Positions 51,243 to 60,514 of a stretch of 64,000 bases of DNA are shown in pieces; within the stretch, counting starts at the first letter, position 1, and the number at the start of each line of letters is the position of its first letter. Where the stretch lies: positions 2,318,001 to 2,382,000 of the forward strand of contig NZ_CACVBO010000001.1 in the NCBI RefSeq assembly GCF_902728235.1, read 5' to 3'. Under the pieces are notes generated by a model that was not told where the DNA came from, did no database searches, and saw nothing but the letters and a program-made list of their open reading frames with translations. This DNA comes from Lentimonas sp. CC4. GTDB lineage: Bacteria; Verrucomicrobiota; Verrucomicrobiia; Opitutales; Coraliomargaritaceae. A program made the translations under genes and the position numbers.

Positions 51243-52112
51243 TTAGCTTTGCTGGTTTCGGTAGTGGGTCGGCGGGATGCTGTGGATCGTCTTAAAAGCA
51301 CGTGTGAAGTGGAATGGGTTATCGAATCCGATATCGAGGGCAATTTTTGTCACCGTATCGCTGGTGTTGAGTAATTGGTTCATCGCGTGGTTCATTTTCA
51401 TCGCAATCAAACAACGATAAGGGGTGGTGTCATGATAACGCTTGAAGAGCCGTGCGATATAGGAGGGATCGATGTTCATTTTCAGTGCAATATCGTCGAC
51501 ACTGCGTAGCGTGAGATAATCTTTCTCTATGAGCTTGAGCACTTGGCTATAGGTCCTATGGGCCTGATCTTGAACCAGTGGTGTCGCGGTCTCTGTCGTC
51601 GTGCGTAGTTTGAGTAAGAGTGCATCAAAGAGATGCTGGCATACGGCTGCTTGCGTCTCTGAAGCAGTATGTGCTTCGGAAGTAATCGTTTCCAGTAGGG
51701 CGACCGCTGGGCGAATCGGATGGACCTCGATGAAGGGATTTGAGCGAGCGAGTAAATCATCGTTCAGCCATTCGTCGGCCTGAAAGACTGCGAAATGTTT
51801 TCTCAGCGGCATCGACTGATCACTTTTCTCGCGCCAACACGAGCCAGGTCTATAGAGATAGGCCGTTCCCGTTTGCAGGTGACTATAGTGTTCATCGATC
51901 CAGCATTCGCCGCGGCCACCTGTGATCAGGACGAGGCAATGGTGGCTGTAGTGATCGCGGCGAAAGTGATAGCTGTTGCGACATTCCTGATAGCCGCCAT
52001 GTAGAAGCTGAACCTGGCTGTTGCACGCGTGATCCTTTGGCACGCTATAGTAATGCGCGCGCTCAATCTGATCCGGATTGCCTAGCGGCACCGGTATCGA
52101 GGGGTGTTTCAT
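51243..52112 (-). CDS. AraC-family transcriptional regulator
   Basis: 289 residues. The N-terminal cupin-like sensor (HHCLVLITGGRGECWIDEHYSHLQTGTAYLYRPGSCW) is followed by a helical linker and a C-terminal double helix-turn-helix: LRSVDDIALKMNIDPSYIARLFKRYHDTTPYRCL and VTKIALDIGFDNPFHFTRAFKTIHSIPPTHYR. The second contains the conserved GFDNPFHFTRAFK signature. It is divergent from the 1477-residue GH42-like protein, and the shared 142-bp gap contains copy 2 of the conserved promoter element. It probably activates that gene, the LamG gene and perhaps itself, in answer to a sugar ligand. Confidence 0.93.
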   Translation of the reverse strand: MKHPSIPVPLGNPDQIERAHYYSVPKDHACNSQVQLLHGGYQECRNSYHFRRDHYSHHCLVLITGGRGECWIDEHYSHLQTGTAYLYRPGSCWREKSDQSMPLRKHFAVFQADEWLNDDLLARSNPFIEVHPIRPAVALLETITSEAHTASETQAAVCQHLFDALLLKLRTTTETATPLVQDQAHRTYSQVLKLIEKDYLTLRSVDDIALKMNIDPSYIARLFKRYHDTTPYRCLIAMKMNHAMNQLLNTSDTVTKIALDIGFDNPFHFTRAFKTIHSIPPTHYRNQQS

Positions 52113-52113
52113 T

Positions 52114-52180
52114 GGGTCAGAAATTGGTAGGAAAGTCCGGCTATCGCTATGGATATCAGGAAGGGGTGAATGTTATAGTA
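52114..52180 (+). promoter_or_regulatory. Conserved promoter element, copy 2
   Basis: Matches 46774-46840 at 50 of 67 positions, ending in the same TGTTATAGTA with a TATAGT -10 at 52174-52179. It begins 1 bp from the AraC start codon, so the regulator's own leader overlaps it. The dyad seen in copy 1 is degenerate here. Confidence 0.6.
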
Positions 52181-52186
52181 TTTAAA

Positions 52187-52200
52187 GGTAAACGTTTTCT
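52187..52200. promoter_or_regulatory. LacI-type operator, 1477-residue protein gene
   Basis: GGTAAACGTTTTCT, a hybrid of the two half-site types, 7 bp after the putative -10. Confidence 0.82.
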
Positions 52201-52254
52201 ATATGTCTAGCTTATAATGAAGCTTACCCTGTCTCCCCACCTAATCCCCCAAAA

Positions 52255-55200
52255 ATGATAAAACACCGACCCCACCAAAGGTTCGGCATGTTCGTAGTAG
52301 CTGCTTGCATGCTGACGACTGCCGTTACAATCAACGCTCAGCAATTTGAAGTAGCGTTTGATCATAGTTCAGCTGCATCCACCTGGGCATCTGATACAAT
52401 CATATCGGACGAAGAGTTTACGGAAATCCTGTTGGATTTCACGATCGATGCCACCGACGGCACCTTGAGCATGGACGCTTCGACTGACGCGGAGAATCAA
52501 GCTGAGTTTGTCAGTGCGATTTCGACTTGGTCGAATTCCGATCTAGGGACTATCGCTGATAGTCGCTTTCATGGCATGCACTTTCAGTTGATTGGGCGTA
52601 TTGCCGGATCCAGTAATCCGCATAAGTTTTCGTTGATTCGTAACCCGATCGGTCTGGCTGCGCCGTCCAATTCGAATGTGACGAATGATGATCGACGCTT
52701 CGATTGGGACGAGAAAATGGTCTGGACCTTAAACACCACGGACCCGATCAGACTCGAATTACTGGAGTGGTCCTACACCAATCATACGAGTGGCTCGAGT
52801 TTGAGTGTGAGCGATAATAATACCGATCCGATTGATTTGACCGGGTTGACTGGGGCGGAAGTGGTGCGCACATATACGATGGCAACGCCTGAGGATTTTG
52901 ACCTGACACAGCAAGACTGGATTCAATTTCGTAAGCCGAACAATGCCGTTGCAGGTGTCGCGTTGAGTGGCATGAAGTTTAGGATTTCGCATGCGCACCC
53001 TTCGGTTGTCTATCGCAATGGCATCTCGATGAAGACGGATCGTGATGATGATTATGATCGTGTGATTGAGCGTCTCGATCACTATATGGACTTGGGGATT
53101 GATTTGATCCGCGTGACCTCTAACGGAGATTACTTTGATAATGATAAGGCCTACCTGAGGGCATTGGAAGATCCGACAAAGAACTATCCGTTTAAGGTGA
53201 AGTTGATCTCGAATAATTCAGCCAATGGTAGCGCCGATCAATTACGGGATTACCTCGGAAATAAGAGTATCACAACTGGTGTCTTTGATGTGTGGGAACC
53301 ATTACTCGAAGATCAGATGTCGTATACGCTGAATCAGAGTCTGGCTAAAATTCGACGCCATGAACATTGGGATCGTGTGACCTCTGTAGTGGTGCCTCTG
53401 GGCTATAGCAGTGAGCCGAAGTATCCTTCGGATAAATTGAACCCGGATGGTAGCACCTCTAAACACTATGCATTCTGGTGTTATAGTGACCACGCCAAGG
53501 CACACTTCCGTGACACGATGGAAGCGAAATACGCGGGTCAATCGCCACAACAGGTATGGCCGGGGTCGCCTTGGTCGAGTTGGGAGACGGTCACTGTGCC
53601 GAACCCAGGGGATGAAACTGTTGAAGTGTGGAAGGATGTGGTCGACTGGTATCGCCAGTCGCACTTGGACTTCATGTATCTCGCGGTGCGCACATTGAAG
53701 AAGTATACAAACAAGAAGCCCGTGATTTATATCCCAGGGGGTGCCTATAATGAGGCAGAGTATGAGCTGGCCTATACCTCGAAGGGGTTAAATGCCGCAG
53801 GCTCCGTGAAAACGATGAAGAGCATCGATAGTATTTTCGAAGTGGCGATCAATGAAGGCTGCGACATTCAATACACAGGGCTCAATCGAGTCGGTAGTCG
53901 CGAAATTGTGGACGCTGCGATTCGGAAAAACTTTGATGGCTATATTTACGGAGAGAATGCGGGGAATGCCGCGGCCGGATATAATCCGCACAGTCTGGCG
54001 AGCATTACCAATGAGTGGGGGATCGATGGTATAGATTTCACTTGGGACACCTGGATCTTTGGTGACGGGCAGAACAGCTATGACGTGGATGAGAACGGAA
54101 ACGGCGTGGCTGACCTTTTAGAAGATCCTAGTCCGAATGAGCCCTATTTCACTGAACTGAAGGAGGGCTATGCCTATATTCAGGATCCTCAAAGTCCGCA
54201 CCCGGTTGATTACAATGCGGTCGTGGGTGATTTGCCGGAGTTTATTGAGGCAGGTGATGACGAGTCAATTTGGTGCAACCTGGGAACTGGAGCACTGTAT
54301 CATCTCGGTTATAAAACGACCCGCTATGACTTAGCGACCAAAGTGCTGGTGGGTAGTCCTGAGCAAGCAGGTGGTCAGCTCCAAGGCAGCACTGCCAGCA
54401 TCAATGTGTTCCACCCGGAATGGGGCTTTGGGCAGTCGCAGAATGTGTATGTGTATGTGAAGTATTACAATCACGGCACTGGAGAGATTAAACTGAGTTA
54501 TCAATCGGAGCGCGGTGAACTCATACACCCGGATCGTATTGTCCTCGATGATACGAGCAGTCCCGGATGGAAGATTAAGCGCTTCCATATTTCTGATGCC
54601 TTCTTTGAGGGGCGTATCGGCGGTCACGATTTTAGATTGTCGGGTGTGAATACCACGGAGCCTATCATCTTAAATAGCGTGGGGCTCAAGCGTGCCGATA
54701 CGCTGCAGGCCGTCGACTTCGACGCCGAGTCCGATCCGACGCGAGTGAACTTTATTCGCATTATGGACGACCATGTTTCGTATCTGAAAAATAACACATG
54801 GATACGTTTTGAGGATATTAATTTCTCCGTGGATACGAATCGGCTGTCGGTCGAGGTCGCTTGTCCGAGTTCATTAATCGGTGGCACTATCGAAGTCGGC
54901 ATTGGTTCTGCGGCTTCACGTGCGAACGGGGGCATTAACATGCTGGTGGGACAGATGGCGATCAGTAGTGGGCTCACTGCGGATGAGGCTACATACACCT
55001 TCGAAACATGCACCTTAAATGATGTCACAGGCGTGCATGACCTTTATCTACGCTTCGTCGGCGCGGAGCCGAGTGGTAACTTCTTCAACCTACGCTCAGT
55101 TGCGATCAGTTCACCGGGCCTTGATATTGGTAAGGAACTCAAGCTGATCGATGTGGCCGATCTCGAATCGCATCATGGCAACGACGATGTCGTGCGCTTT

Positions 55201-56688
55201 GATGAAGGGGCTGATGTGATCTCCTGGATCCAGAATGATAGTTGGATACGTATACCGTTTTTCAATATGGGATCGGGGGCTTCGAAAGTGAAAATGAATG
55301 CTGCGAGCCCTGCTGCAAATGGTGGCACCTTGTCGTTTTCAAATTACGCACTGGACGACGGTTTTGCGTCTGTTGGGATTGATGACAGCAAGTTCCCCGG
55401 TGGGTGGAATATCTACGAGGGCCATGTGTATGACGTCGCTGACATGCCGCAGAACCGATCGACGGACCTCTATCTGAATTTCTCAGGAGGTGGTTCCTTC
55501 CTGTATAATTTGGACACCATTGAATTCATTCCAGATGAACGCTGGCAGATTGCGGATATCAACGGTGCGACTGGAGGCGTCTTTGTGCATGAGTCGACGG
55601 ACCATTATACCGTCGGCACTGCTTCTAGGGATATCTGGGGGAGTGCGGACACATTCAGGTATGTCTATCGCCAGCATGTCGGCAGCACAGTGACAGTGAC
55701 CGCGAAAGTGAGCGACTTTGCCGCAGCGCATAACTGGGCAAAAGTAGGACTCATGGTGCGTGAGGATCTGAGCCCTGGCGCTCGTAATGCGTATGCTTGC
55801 TTTACGAGTCAAATGGGCACTGCGCGTTTGCAGGTGCGCAATACGACGGGTGCTGGTTATGGTAAGAATGACCTCAATACCGCTCTCGCGACGGATGCAG
55901 AGCAATACATACGCTTACAACGTCGTGGCGATGAGTTTCGCGCATTCTATTCTAGCGACGGTATCGATTGGACTGAAATCGGTGCCCCGCGCACGATCAC
56001 TGGCCTCAGTGAGAACGCCTACATCGGGATTGCGATCTGTAAGGGCGACACGTCTGCGCCAGCAGTGCAGGCCGATGTGAGTCAGGTGGCTTTTGATTTC
56101 GAAACCACTTGGAGTGAGCGCACGCTGGGCGATTCGAATGCCGCTGGTAGCTTCACACGCATTGGCAATGAGGGAGCGATCACAGTGAACGGTGCCGGTG
56201 GCGATCATGCGGCATCTGCCGACAGCGAGTCGCATTTCGCGTATAGGCATATCATCGATGAGGACTTCCGGTTCACTGCGCGTGTCACCGGTTTTGCCCT
56301 GAATGGTGGGGCCGGGCGTGCCGGTATCATGGTGCGTTCCGTGCTCGATCAGCGAAGCCCGCTCGTGATGACTGCCGTCAATCAGCAGGGTGCGTTCGAA
56401 TTCCTCGAGAAATTTCACTACAACAGCGATGCGCCCAGTGTCATGGCCAATGGGTCTGCGGCTAGCGGAGACCATTGGGTGCGATTGACGCGCACAAAAG
56501 ACACGCTCAGTGGATTTTATACCTACGATAGTTATCAATCTGCCGATGGTGTGAACTGGACTCTGATTGACTCCCAGCGAATGGATAAGATTCCAGACAG
56601 CGCGTATGTCGGTTGCTTCGTAGCTTCGGGCAATAGCACCACACTGGAATCCGCCACCTTTGAGGAGATTCAAATCGAGCGCTACTAG
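52255..56688 (+). CDS. Large secreted GH42-like enzyme with multiple binding modules
   Basis: 1477 residues with a signal peptide (MIKHRPHQRFGMFVVAACML ... NAQ). Residues about 30-245 form a LamG/PEP-CTERM-like sandwich. Residues about 250-650 are the same TIM barrel as in 33641-35017: LIRVTSNGDYF, YAFWCYSDHAKAHFRDTMEAKY, WKDVVDWYRQSHLDFMYL, YIYGENAGN and GIDFTWDTWIFGDG. A sandwich near 700-800 (NVYVYVKYYNHGTGEIKLSY) is shared with 62586-64000. Two CBM6-like repeats (about 820-950 and 965-1090, each with SWIRF/TWIRFEDINF) follow. The last part holds two concanavalin-like repeats (about 1115-1285 and 1290-1477). It is likely a cell-surface or exported glycosidase with several carbohydrate contacts. 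Confidence 0.78.
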   Translation: MIKHRPHQRFGMFVVAACMLTTAVTINAQQFEVAFDHSSAASTWASDTIISDEEFTEILLDFTIDATDGTLSMDASTDAENQAEFVSAISTWSNSDLGTIADSRFHGMHFQLIGRIAGSSNPHKFSLIRNPIGLAAPSNSNVTNDDRRFDWDEKMVWTLNTTDPIRLELLEWSYTNHTSGSSLSVSDNNTDPIDLTGLTGAEVVRTYTMATPEDFDLTQQDWIQFRKPNNAVAGVALSGMKFRISHAHPSVVYRNGISMKTDRDDDYDRVIERLDHYMDLGIDLIRVTSNGDYFDNDKAYLRALEDPTKNYPFKVKLISNNSANGSADQLRDYLGNKSITTGVFDVWEPLLEDQMSYTLNQSLAKIRRHEHWDRVTSVVVPLGYSSEPKYPSDKLNPDGSTSKHYAFWCYSDHAKAHFRDTMEAKYAGQSPQQVWPGSPWSSWETVTVPNPGDETVEVWKDVVDWYRQSHLDFMYLAVRTLKKYTNKKPVIYIPGGAYNEAEYELAYTSKGLNAAGSVKTMKSIDSIFEVAINEGCDIQYTGLNRVGSREIVDAAIRKNFDGYIYGENAGNAAAGYNPHSLASITNEWGIDGIDFTWDTWIFGDGQNSYDVDENGNGVADLLEDPSPNEPYFTELKEGYAYIQDPQSPHPVDYNAVVGDLPEFIEAGDDESIWCNLGTGALYHLGYKTTRYDLATKVLVGSPEQAGGQLQGSTASINVFHPEWGFGQSQNVYVYVKYYNHGTGEIKLSYQSERGELIHPDRIVLDDTSSPGWKIKRFHISDAFFEGRIGGHDFRLSGVNTTEPIILNSVGLKRADTLQAVDFDAESDPTRVNFIRIMDDHVSYLKNNTWIRFEDINFSVDTNRLSVEVACPSSLIGGTIEVGIGSAASRANGGINMLVGQMAISSGLTADEATYTFETCTLNDVTGVHDLYLRFVGAEPSGNFFNLRSVAISSPGLDIGKELKLIDVADLESHHGNDDVVRFDEGADVISWIQNDSWIRIPFFNMGSGASKVKMNAASPAANGGTLSFSNYALDDGFASVGIDDSKFPGGWNIYEGHVYDVADMPQNRSTDLYLNFSGGGSFLYNLDTIEFIPDERWQIADINGATGGVFVHESTDHYTVGTASRDIWGSADTFRYVYRQHVGSTVTVTAKVSDFAAAHNWAKVGLMVREDLSPGARNAYACFTSQMGTARLQVRNTTGAGYGKNDLNTALATDAEQYIRLQRRGDEFRAFYSSDGIDWTEIGAPRTITGLSENAYIGIAICKGDTSAPAVQADVSQVAFDFETTWSERTLGDSNAAGSFTRIGNEGAITVNGAGGDHAASADSESHFAYRHIIDEDFRFTARVTGFALNGGAGRAGIMVRSVLDQRSPLVMTAVNQQGAFEFLEKFHYNSDAPSVMANGSAASGDHWVRLTRTKDTLSGFYTYDSYQSADGVNWTLIDSQRMDKIPDSAYVGCFVASGNSTTLESATFEEIQIERY

Positions 56689-56814
56689 ATCGAGCACTGA
56701 AATCTCGTTTGAATCTGAGCCCCGTCATCACATGCGAAATCGAATACGTTCACCATAGTCTCCATTTTTTCAGGGGGTATTTTCACTTTGCGGTGGCACC
56801 GCTTGCACGATTGT

Positions 56815-56830
56815 TTGTCAATAGTGACAA
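56815..56830. promoter_or_regulatory. TTGTCA/TGACAA dyad
   Basis: TTGTCA, four bases, TGACAA, about 48 bp upstream of the LacI operator at 56878. It may be a -35 region or a second regulator's site. Confidence 0.35.
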
Positions 56831-56877
56831 GCGGCTGCGGGCAAAAAGGACTTGCCAAATGTTACATTCACATGAAA

Positions 56878-56891
56878 GGTAAACGTTTTCT
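56878..56891. promoter_or_regulatory. LacI-type operator, sulfatase-GH92-sulfatase operon
   Basis: GGTAAACGTTTTCT, identical to the site at 52187, 23 bp upstream of the ATG at 56915. Confidence 0.82.
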
Positions 56892-56914
56892 TTTGCTGCA
56901 GTCCCACCCAAATT

Positions 56915-58351
56915 ATGAAACCCCCCATTCTAAAACGACTCTTGCGCGCCACATTGTGTGTGGCTGCGCTTACACAGTTGGCGACAGCCAAGCCAGAGCA
57001 TACCAATTTTATCATCATTCTCGCCGACGACCTTGGCTATGGGGATGTCAATTGCTTCGCGGCAACTAAAGGGTTTCAGACTCCGGAGTTGGATCGCATG
57101 GCAAGCGAGGGCATGCGCTTTACCCAGTTTTATGCGGGGGACACCGTGTGCACGCCGTCGCGTGCGGCTTTACTGACGGGGCGCTATCCCAGCCGTATGA
57201 ATACGAAAATGGGTGTATTCTTCCCCTGGAGCAAAAACGGACTGCCGAAGAATGAGGTGACGATTGCCAAGATGCTCAAGCCAAAGGGCTATACCACAGC
57301 GCTGGTCGGTAAATGGCACTTGGGGCATGTGGACGGTTACCTGCCAACGGATCATGGCTTCGATACGTTCTGGGGGGTGCCTTATAGCAATGATATGTCG
57401 CAGGATGGCGATATGCCATTGTCGGAGAATGTGCAGTTCTTCGAGGGGATGACCGAGGCGGATTATAAGTCTTACCGTCCACGTGCGCCGAAGGAGGCGA
57501 GCACGAAGGGTTATAAAGATTTCAAAGACAAGGTGCCGCTGATGTCGGGCAAAGAAGTTATCGAGTGGCCGGTGGATCAGTGCTACCTGACCAAGCGCTA
57601 TACCAAGAAGTCCATCGAGTTTATCGAAGCCAATAAGGACAAGCCCTTCTTCCTGTATGTCGCCCATGCGATGCCGCACATTCCACTGTTTGCATCGCCC
57701 GACTTCAAAGGCACTACCGAGCGCGGCTTGTATGGTGATGTCGTAGAAGAATTGGACTGGTCGGTCGGTCAAATTCTCGAAGCGCTGCGTCAAAATGGTT
57801 TAGATGAGAATACCATCGTGCTCTTTACCTCTGATAATGGCCCATGGAAGAGCATGAAGGAGAACGGCGGTTCGGGCGGTCCTTTACGGGATGGTAAGGG
57901 AAGCAGCTACGAGGGTGGCTTCCGTGTGCCGACGATCTTCTGGGCGCCTAGTAAGATTCCTGCAGGTTCCGTGAATGAAGCAATGGCGACTGCGTATGAT
58001 GTGTTGCCAACGGTTGCCCGTATCTCCGGTGCGGAACTGCCGAAGCGCAAGCTTGATGGTCAGGACCTTGCACCCTTGTTGGCTGGACAGGATATGCAGA
58101 ATGGTCGCGACGAGTTTATGTATAGCAGCCGCCGCGTGATCCGCGTCGGTGACTGGAAATACCGTAAAGGTAAGACGAATGGTGGCTGGTCTGGAGTGGA
58201 CAAGAGCTTGCCGAACCCTGAAGTCGAGCAGTTGTTCAATCTCAAGGATGATATTGGCGAGCAGAACAACGTCATCGATCAGTATCCGGAAAAGGCGGAA
58301 ATGCTGAAACAGCGCTTAGAGCTGATTCGTCAGAGCCTACGCAAGAAGTAA
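56915..58351 (+). CDS. Secreted sulfatase (arylsulfatase A-like)
   Basis: 478 residues with a signal peptide (MKPPILKRLLRATLCVAALT ... ATA). Motifs: NFIIILADDLGYGDVNCF (about 31-48), VCTPSRAALLTGRYPSRMN with Cys79 as formylglycine site, LVGKWHLGHVDGYLPTDHGFDTFWGVPYSNDM (about 130-161), YVAHAMPHIPLFAS (about 248), FTSDNGPWKSMKENGGSGGPLRDGKGSSYEGGFRVPTIFWAP (about 307-348). The GxGPLRxGKxxxxEGGxRVP block is the arylsulfatase A hallmark. It is the first gene of a three-gene operon with GH92 and another sulfatase. Confidence 0.95.
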   Translation: MKPPILKRLLRATLCVAALTQLATAKPEHTNFIIILADDLGYGDVNCFAATKGFQTPELDRMASEGMRFTQFYAGDTVCTPSRAALLTGRYPSRMNTKMGVFFPWSKNGLPKNEVTIAKMLKPKGYTTALVGKWHLGHVDGYLPTDHGFDTFWGVPYSNDMSQDGDMPLSENVQFFEGMTEADYKSYRPRAPKEASTKGYKDFKDKVPLMSGKEVIEWPVDQCYLTKRYTKKSIEFIEANKDKPFFLYVAHAMPHIPLFASPDFKGTTERGLYGDVVEELDWSVGQILEALRQNGLDENTIVLFTSDNGPWKSMKENGGSGGPLRDGKGSSYEGGFRVPTIFWAPSKIPAGSVNEAMATAYDVLPTVARISGAELPKRKLDGQDLAPLLAGQDMQNGRDEFMYSSRRVIRVGDWKYRKGKTNGGWSGVDKSLPNPEVEQLFNLKDDIGEQNNVIDQYPEKAEMLKQRLELIRQSLRKK

Positions 58352-58397
58352 CTCGGGTTACACCCGCTCTCAATCAGTTACTGAACCAATAAAAATT

Positions 58398-60509
58398 ATG
58401 AACAGAGGACTTACTTTCTGTATTTTCTCCACCTTGTTCTCTCTGGTCGCATTCGCAGAGAAAGAACCGGTCGACTATGTGGATCCCCACATTGGTGGCA
58501 TTAGCGAATTGCTCGCATCGACGGATCCGATCGTGACGATGCCCGGAGGCACAGTTGAAATCGCGCCCAACCCTTGGCCGGAAGTCATGAACCGTGTAGA
58601 TCACTACATGGCCGGTAAGGTGTGCAGCTTCTCCATCGACGATGTGCCGATCTATGGAAAGAAGATGACGCCGACTTGGATCATGGCGACCACGGGCGAG
58701 TTTAAGACAGCACCGGCAGCCATTACGTCACGCTACGATCATGACTTTGAGATCGCGACGCCGTATTACGCGTCCGTATATTTGGAAGATCACGATGTTA
58801 CCGTCGAGAACACCGCGACACGCAACTGTGCGTTTTTTCGCTTTACTTTCCCTGAAGACGAAGCCTCGCATATACTCTTCAAATCGCATGAAGTTCGGAT
58901 CGTTAGCGATCGCGCCTTTGAGGCGAAGCGAGGAAAGAATCGCTATTTCTATGTGGAGTTCAGCAAACCTTTTGCGTCCAGTCAGACATGGAAGGGCGGC
59001 GCAGCTGCGAACTACGCAACGGAGGCAGAAGAGCAAGTGCTGGTGCGTGTTGGCGTGTCAGGAAAGAGCTACGAAGATGCGCGCAAGGTGCTGAAAGAGG
59101 AACTCCCGAACTGGGACTTTGATGCACAAAAGCAAGTTGCCCGTGATGTCTGGAACGAGTCATTGTCTGTGGTTCAGGTCGAAGGTGGCACCGAGCGCCA
59201 GCGCCGACTTTTCTATACCGGACTCTATCGTGTCGGCGGACGCGAGAAACTGCTGGAACGCATGAAGTTTAACACCGACAAAATGCTGAAGAAAGCACAG
59301 ACATTCGCCAGCCGCCCGAGTGACAAATTGCTGCCACATCAGTTGCGTGATGACTGCATGTTCTTCCAGCCGAACATCGTGCATGCTGCTAAGACGATTA
59401 TGTTTGCTGAAGGCGAGTTTGATTATGAGCGCGCCTTAGAGAATGTGACTGTGGAGTATACGGAGGCGACTAAATTGCCCTGGAGGCATGGCCCCGCTAC
59501 TGAGCTGGATCGCTTTCATATCGAGCATGGTTTCTATCCTGCACTGCGAAAGGGCGAGAAGGAAACCGTTAAAGGTGTTCACCATTTTGAAAACCGTCAG
59601 TCTGTCTCCCTGACTTTGCAGGCAGCTTACGAGGCATGGTGTGCCGCGCAGGTGGCCAAAGCTGCTGGTGATACGGAGGCATACGAATACTTCAAGGGGC
59701 ACGCTTACGATTATAAGAACGTCTTCAACACGGAGACGAACTTTGTCGCGCCAAAGGATGCAGACGGCAACTGGATCGAGCCCTATGATCCGCGCTTCTC
59801 CGGTGGCTTTGGTGGGCGTGAATATTTCGCTGAAATGAACGGCTGGCTCTATACCTTCTATGTGCCGCATGACCCAGAGGGACTCATTCAGCTCATGGGC
59901 GGGCGTGAGGCCTTCATCAAGAAACTGGATCGCCTCTTTGAGGGGCAGTATGTCGAAGCGAAGAAAGCGAAATACGATTTCTTTGGTCAGTTTCCGGACA
60001 TGACCGGACTGGTTGGCATGTATACGCAGGGCAACGAGTTTTCCCGGCACATTCCATATTTCTATATCTATGCCGGCGAGCCTTGGAAAACGCAGCGGCG
60101 TGTGCGTGAGATCATGCGCGTGACTTATGACGATGATCCTGCAGGCATTTGTGGTGATGAAGACCATGGACACATGCTGCATTGGTATATGATGGCGGCG
60201 ATGGGCATCCATACCAACGGTGTGCTACCGAATTATCCGATCTGGTTGCTCAGCAGTCCTGTCTTTAGCAAGACGACGATTGATCTCGGTGACGGTAAGG
60301 CGCTTACCATCGAAGCCAAGGATGCCTCTGCACAGAACAAGTATGTGCAGTCTGCCAAGCTGAACGGCGAGGTGTTGAACCAGGCATGGTTTGCGCATGA
60401 CGCGATTCGCCACGGCGGACACCTGATCCTACAAATGGGCCCCCGTCCGAACAAGGAGTGGGCTAGCGCTCCCGAAGCGTCACCTCCTTCAATGACTCCA
60501 GTTTTATAA
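58398..60509 (+). CDS. Secreted GH92-type alpha-mannosidase, divergent
   Basis: 703 residues with a signal peptide (MNRGLTFCIFSTLFSLVAFA). GH92 features are the opening VDYVDPHIGG, the strand PYYASVYLEDHDVTVENTATRNCAFFRFTFP (about residues 119-150), and the C-terminal GNEFSRHIPYFYIYAGEPWKTQRRVREIM (about 539-567) plus DDPAGICGDEDHGHMLHWYMMAAMG (about 572-596), which carry catalytic acid residues. The usual N-terminal histidine loop (HLSGTG-like) and the middle FSLWDT block are not recognisable. Either this is a distant subfamily or its specificity has changed. It would release mannose outside the cytoplasm with calcium as cofactor. It starts 46 bp after the arylsulfatase and ends 5 bp before the next sulfatase. 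Confidence 0.85.
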   Translation: MNRGLTFCIFSTLFSLVAFAEKEPVDYVDPHIGGISELLASTDPIVTMPGGTVEIAPNPWPEVMNRVDHYMAGKVCSFSIDDVPIYGKKMTPTWIMATTGEFKTAPAAITSRYDHDFEIATPYYASVYLEDHDVTVENTATRNCAFFRFTFPEDEASHILFKSHEVRIVSDRAFEAKRGKNRYFYVEFSKPFASSQTWKGGAAANYATEAEEQVLVRVGVSGKSYEDARKVLKEELPNWDFDAQKQVARDVWNESLSVVQVEGGTERQRRLFYTGLYRVGGREKLLERMKFNTDKMLKKAQTFASRPSDKLLPHQLRDDCMFFQPNIVHAAKTIMFAEGEFDYERALENVTVEYTEATKLPWRHGPATELDRFHIEHGFYPALRKGEKETVKGVHHFENRQSVSLTLQAAYEAWCAAQVAKAAGDTEAYEYFKGHAYDYKNVFNTETNFVAPKDADGNWIEPYDPRFSGGFGGREYFAEMNGWLYTFYVPHDPEGLIQLMGGREAFIKKLDRLFEGQYVEAKKAKYDFFGQFPDMTGLVGMYTQGNEFSRHIPYFYIYAGEPWKTQRRVREIMRVTYDDDPAGICGDEDHGHMLHWYMMAAMGIHTNGVLPNYPIWLLSSPVFSKTTIDLGDGKALTIEAKDASAQNKYVQSAKLNGEVLNQAWFAHDAIRHGGHLILQMGPRPNKEWASAPEASPPSMTPVL

Positions 60510-60514
60510 TTACA

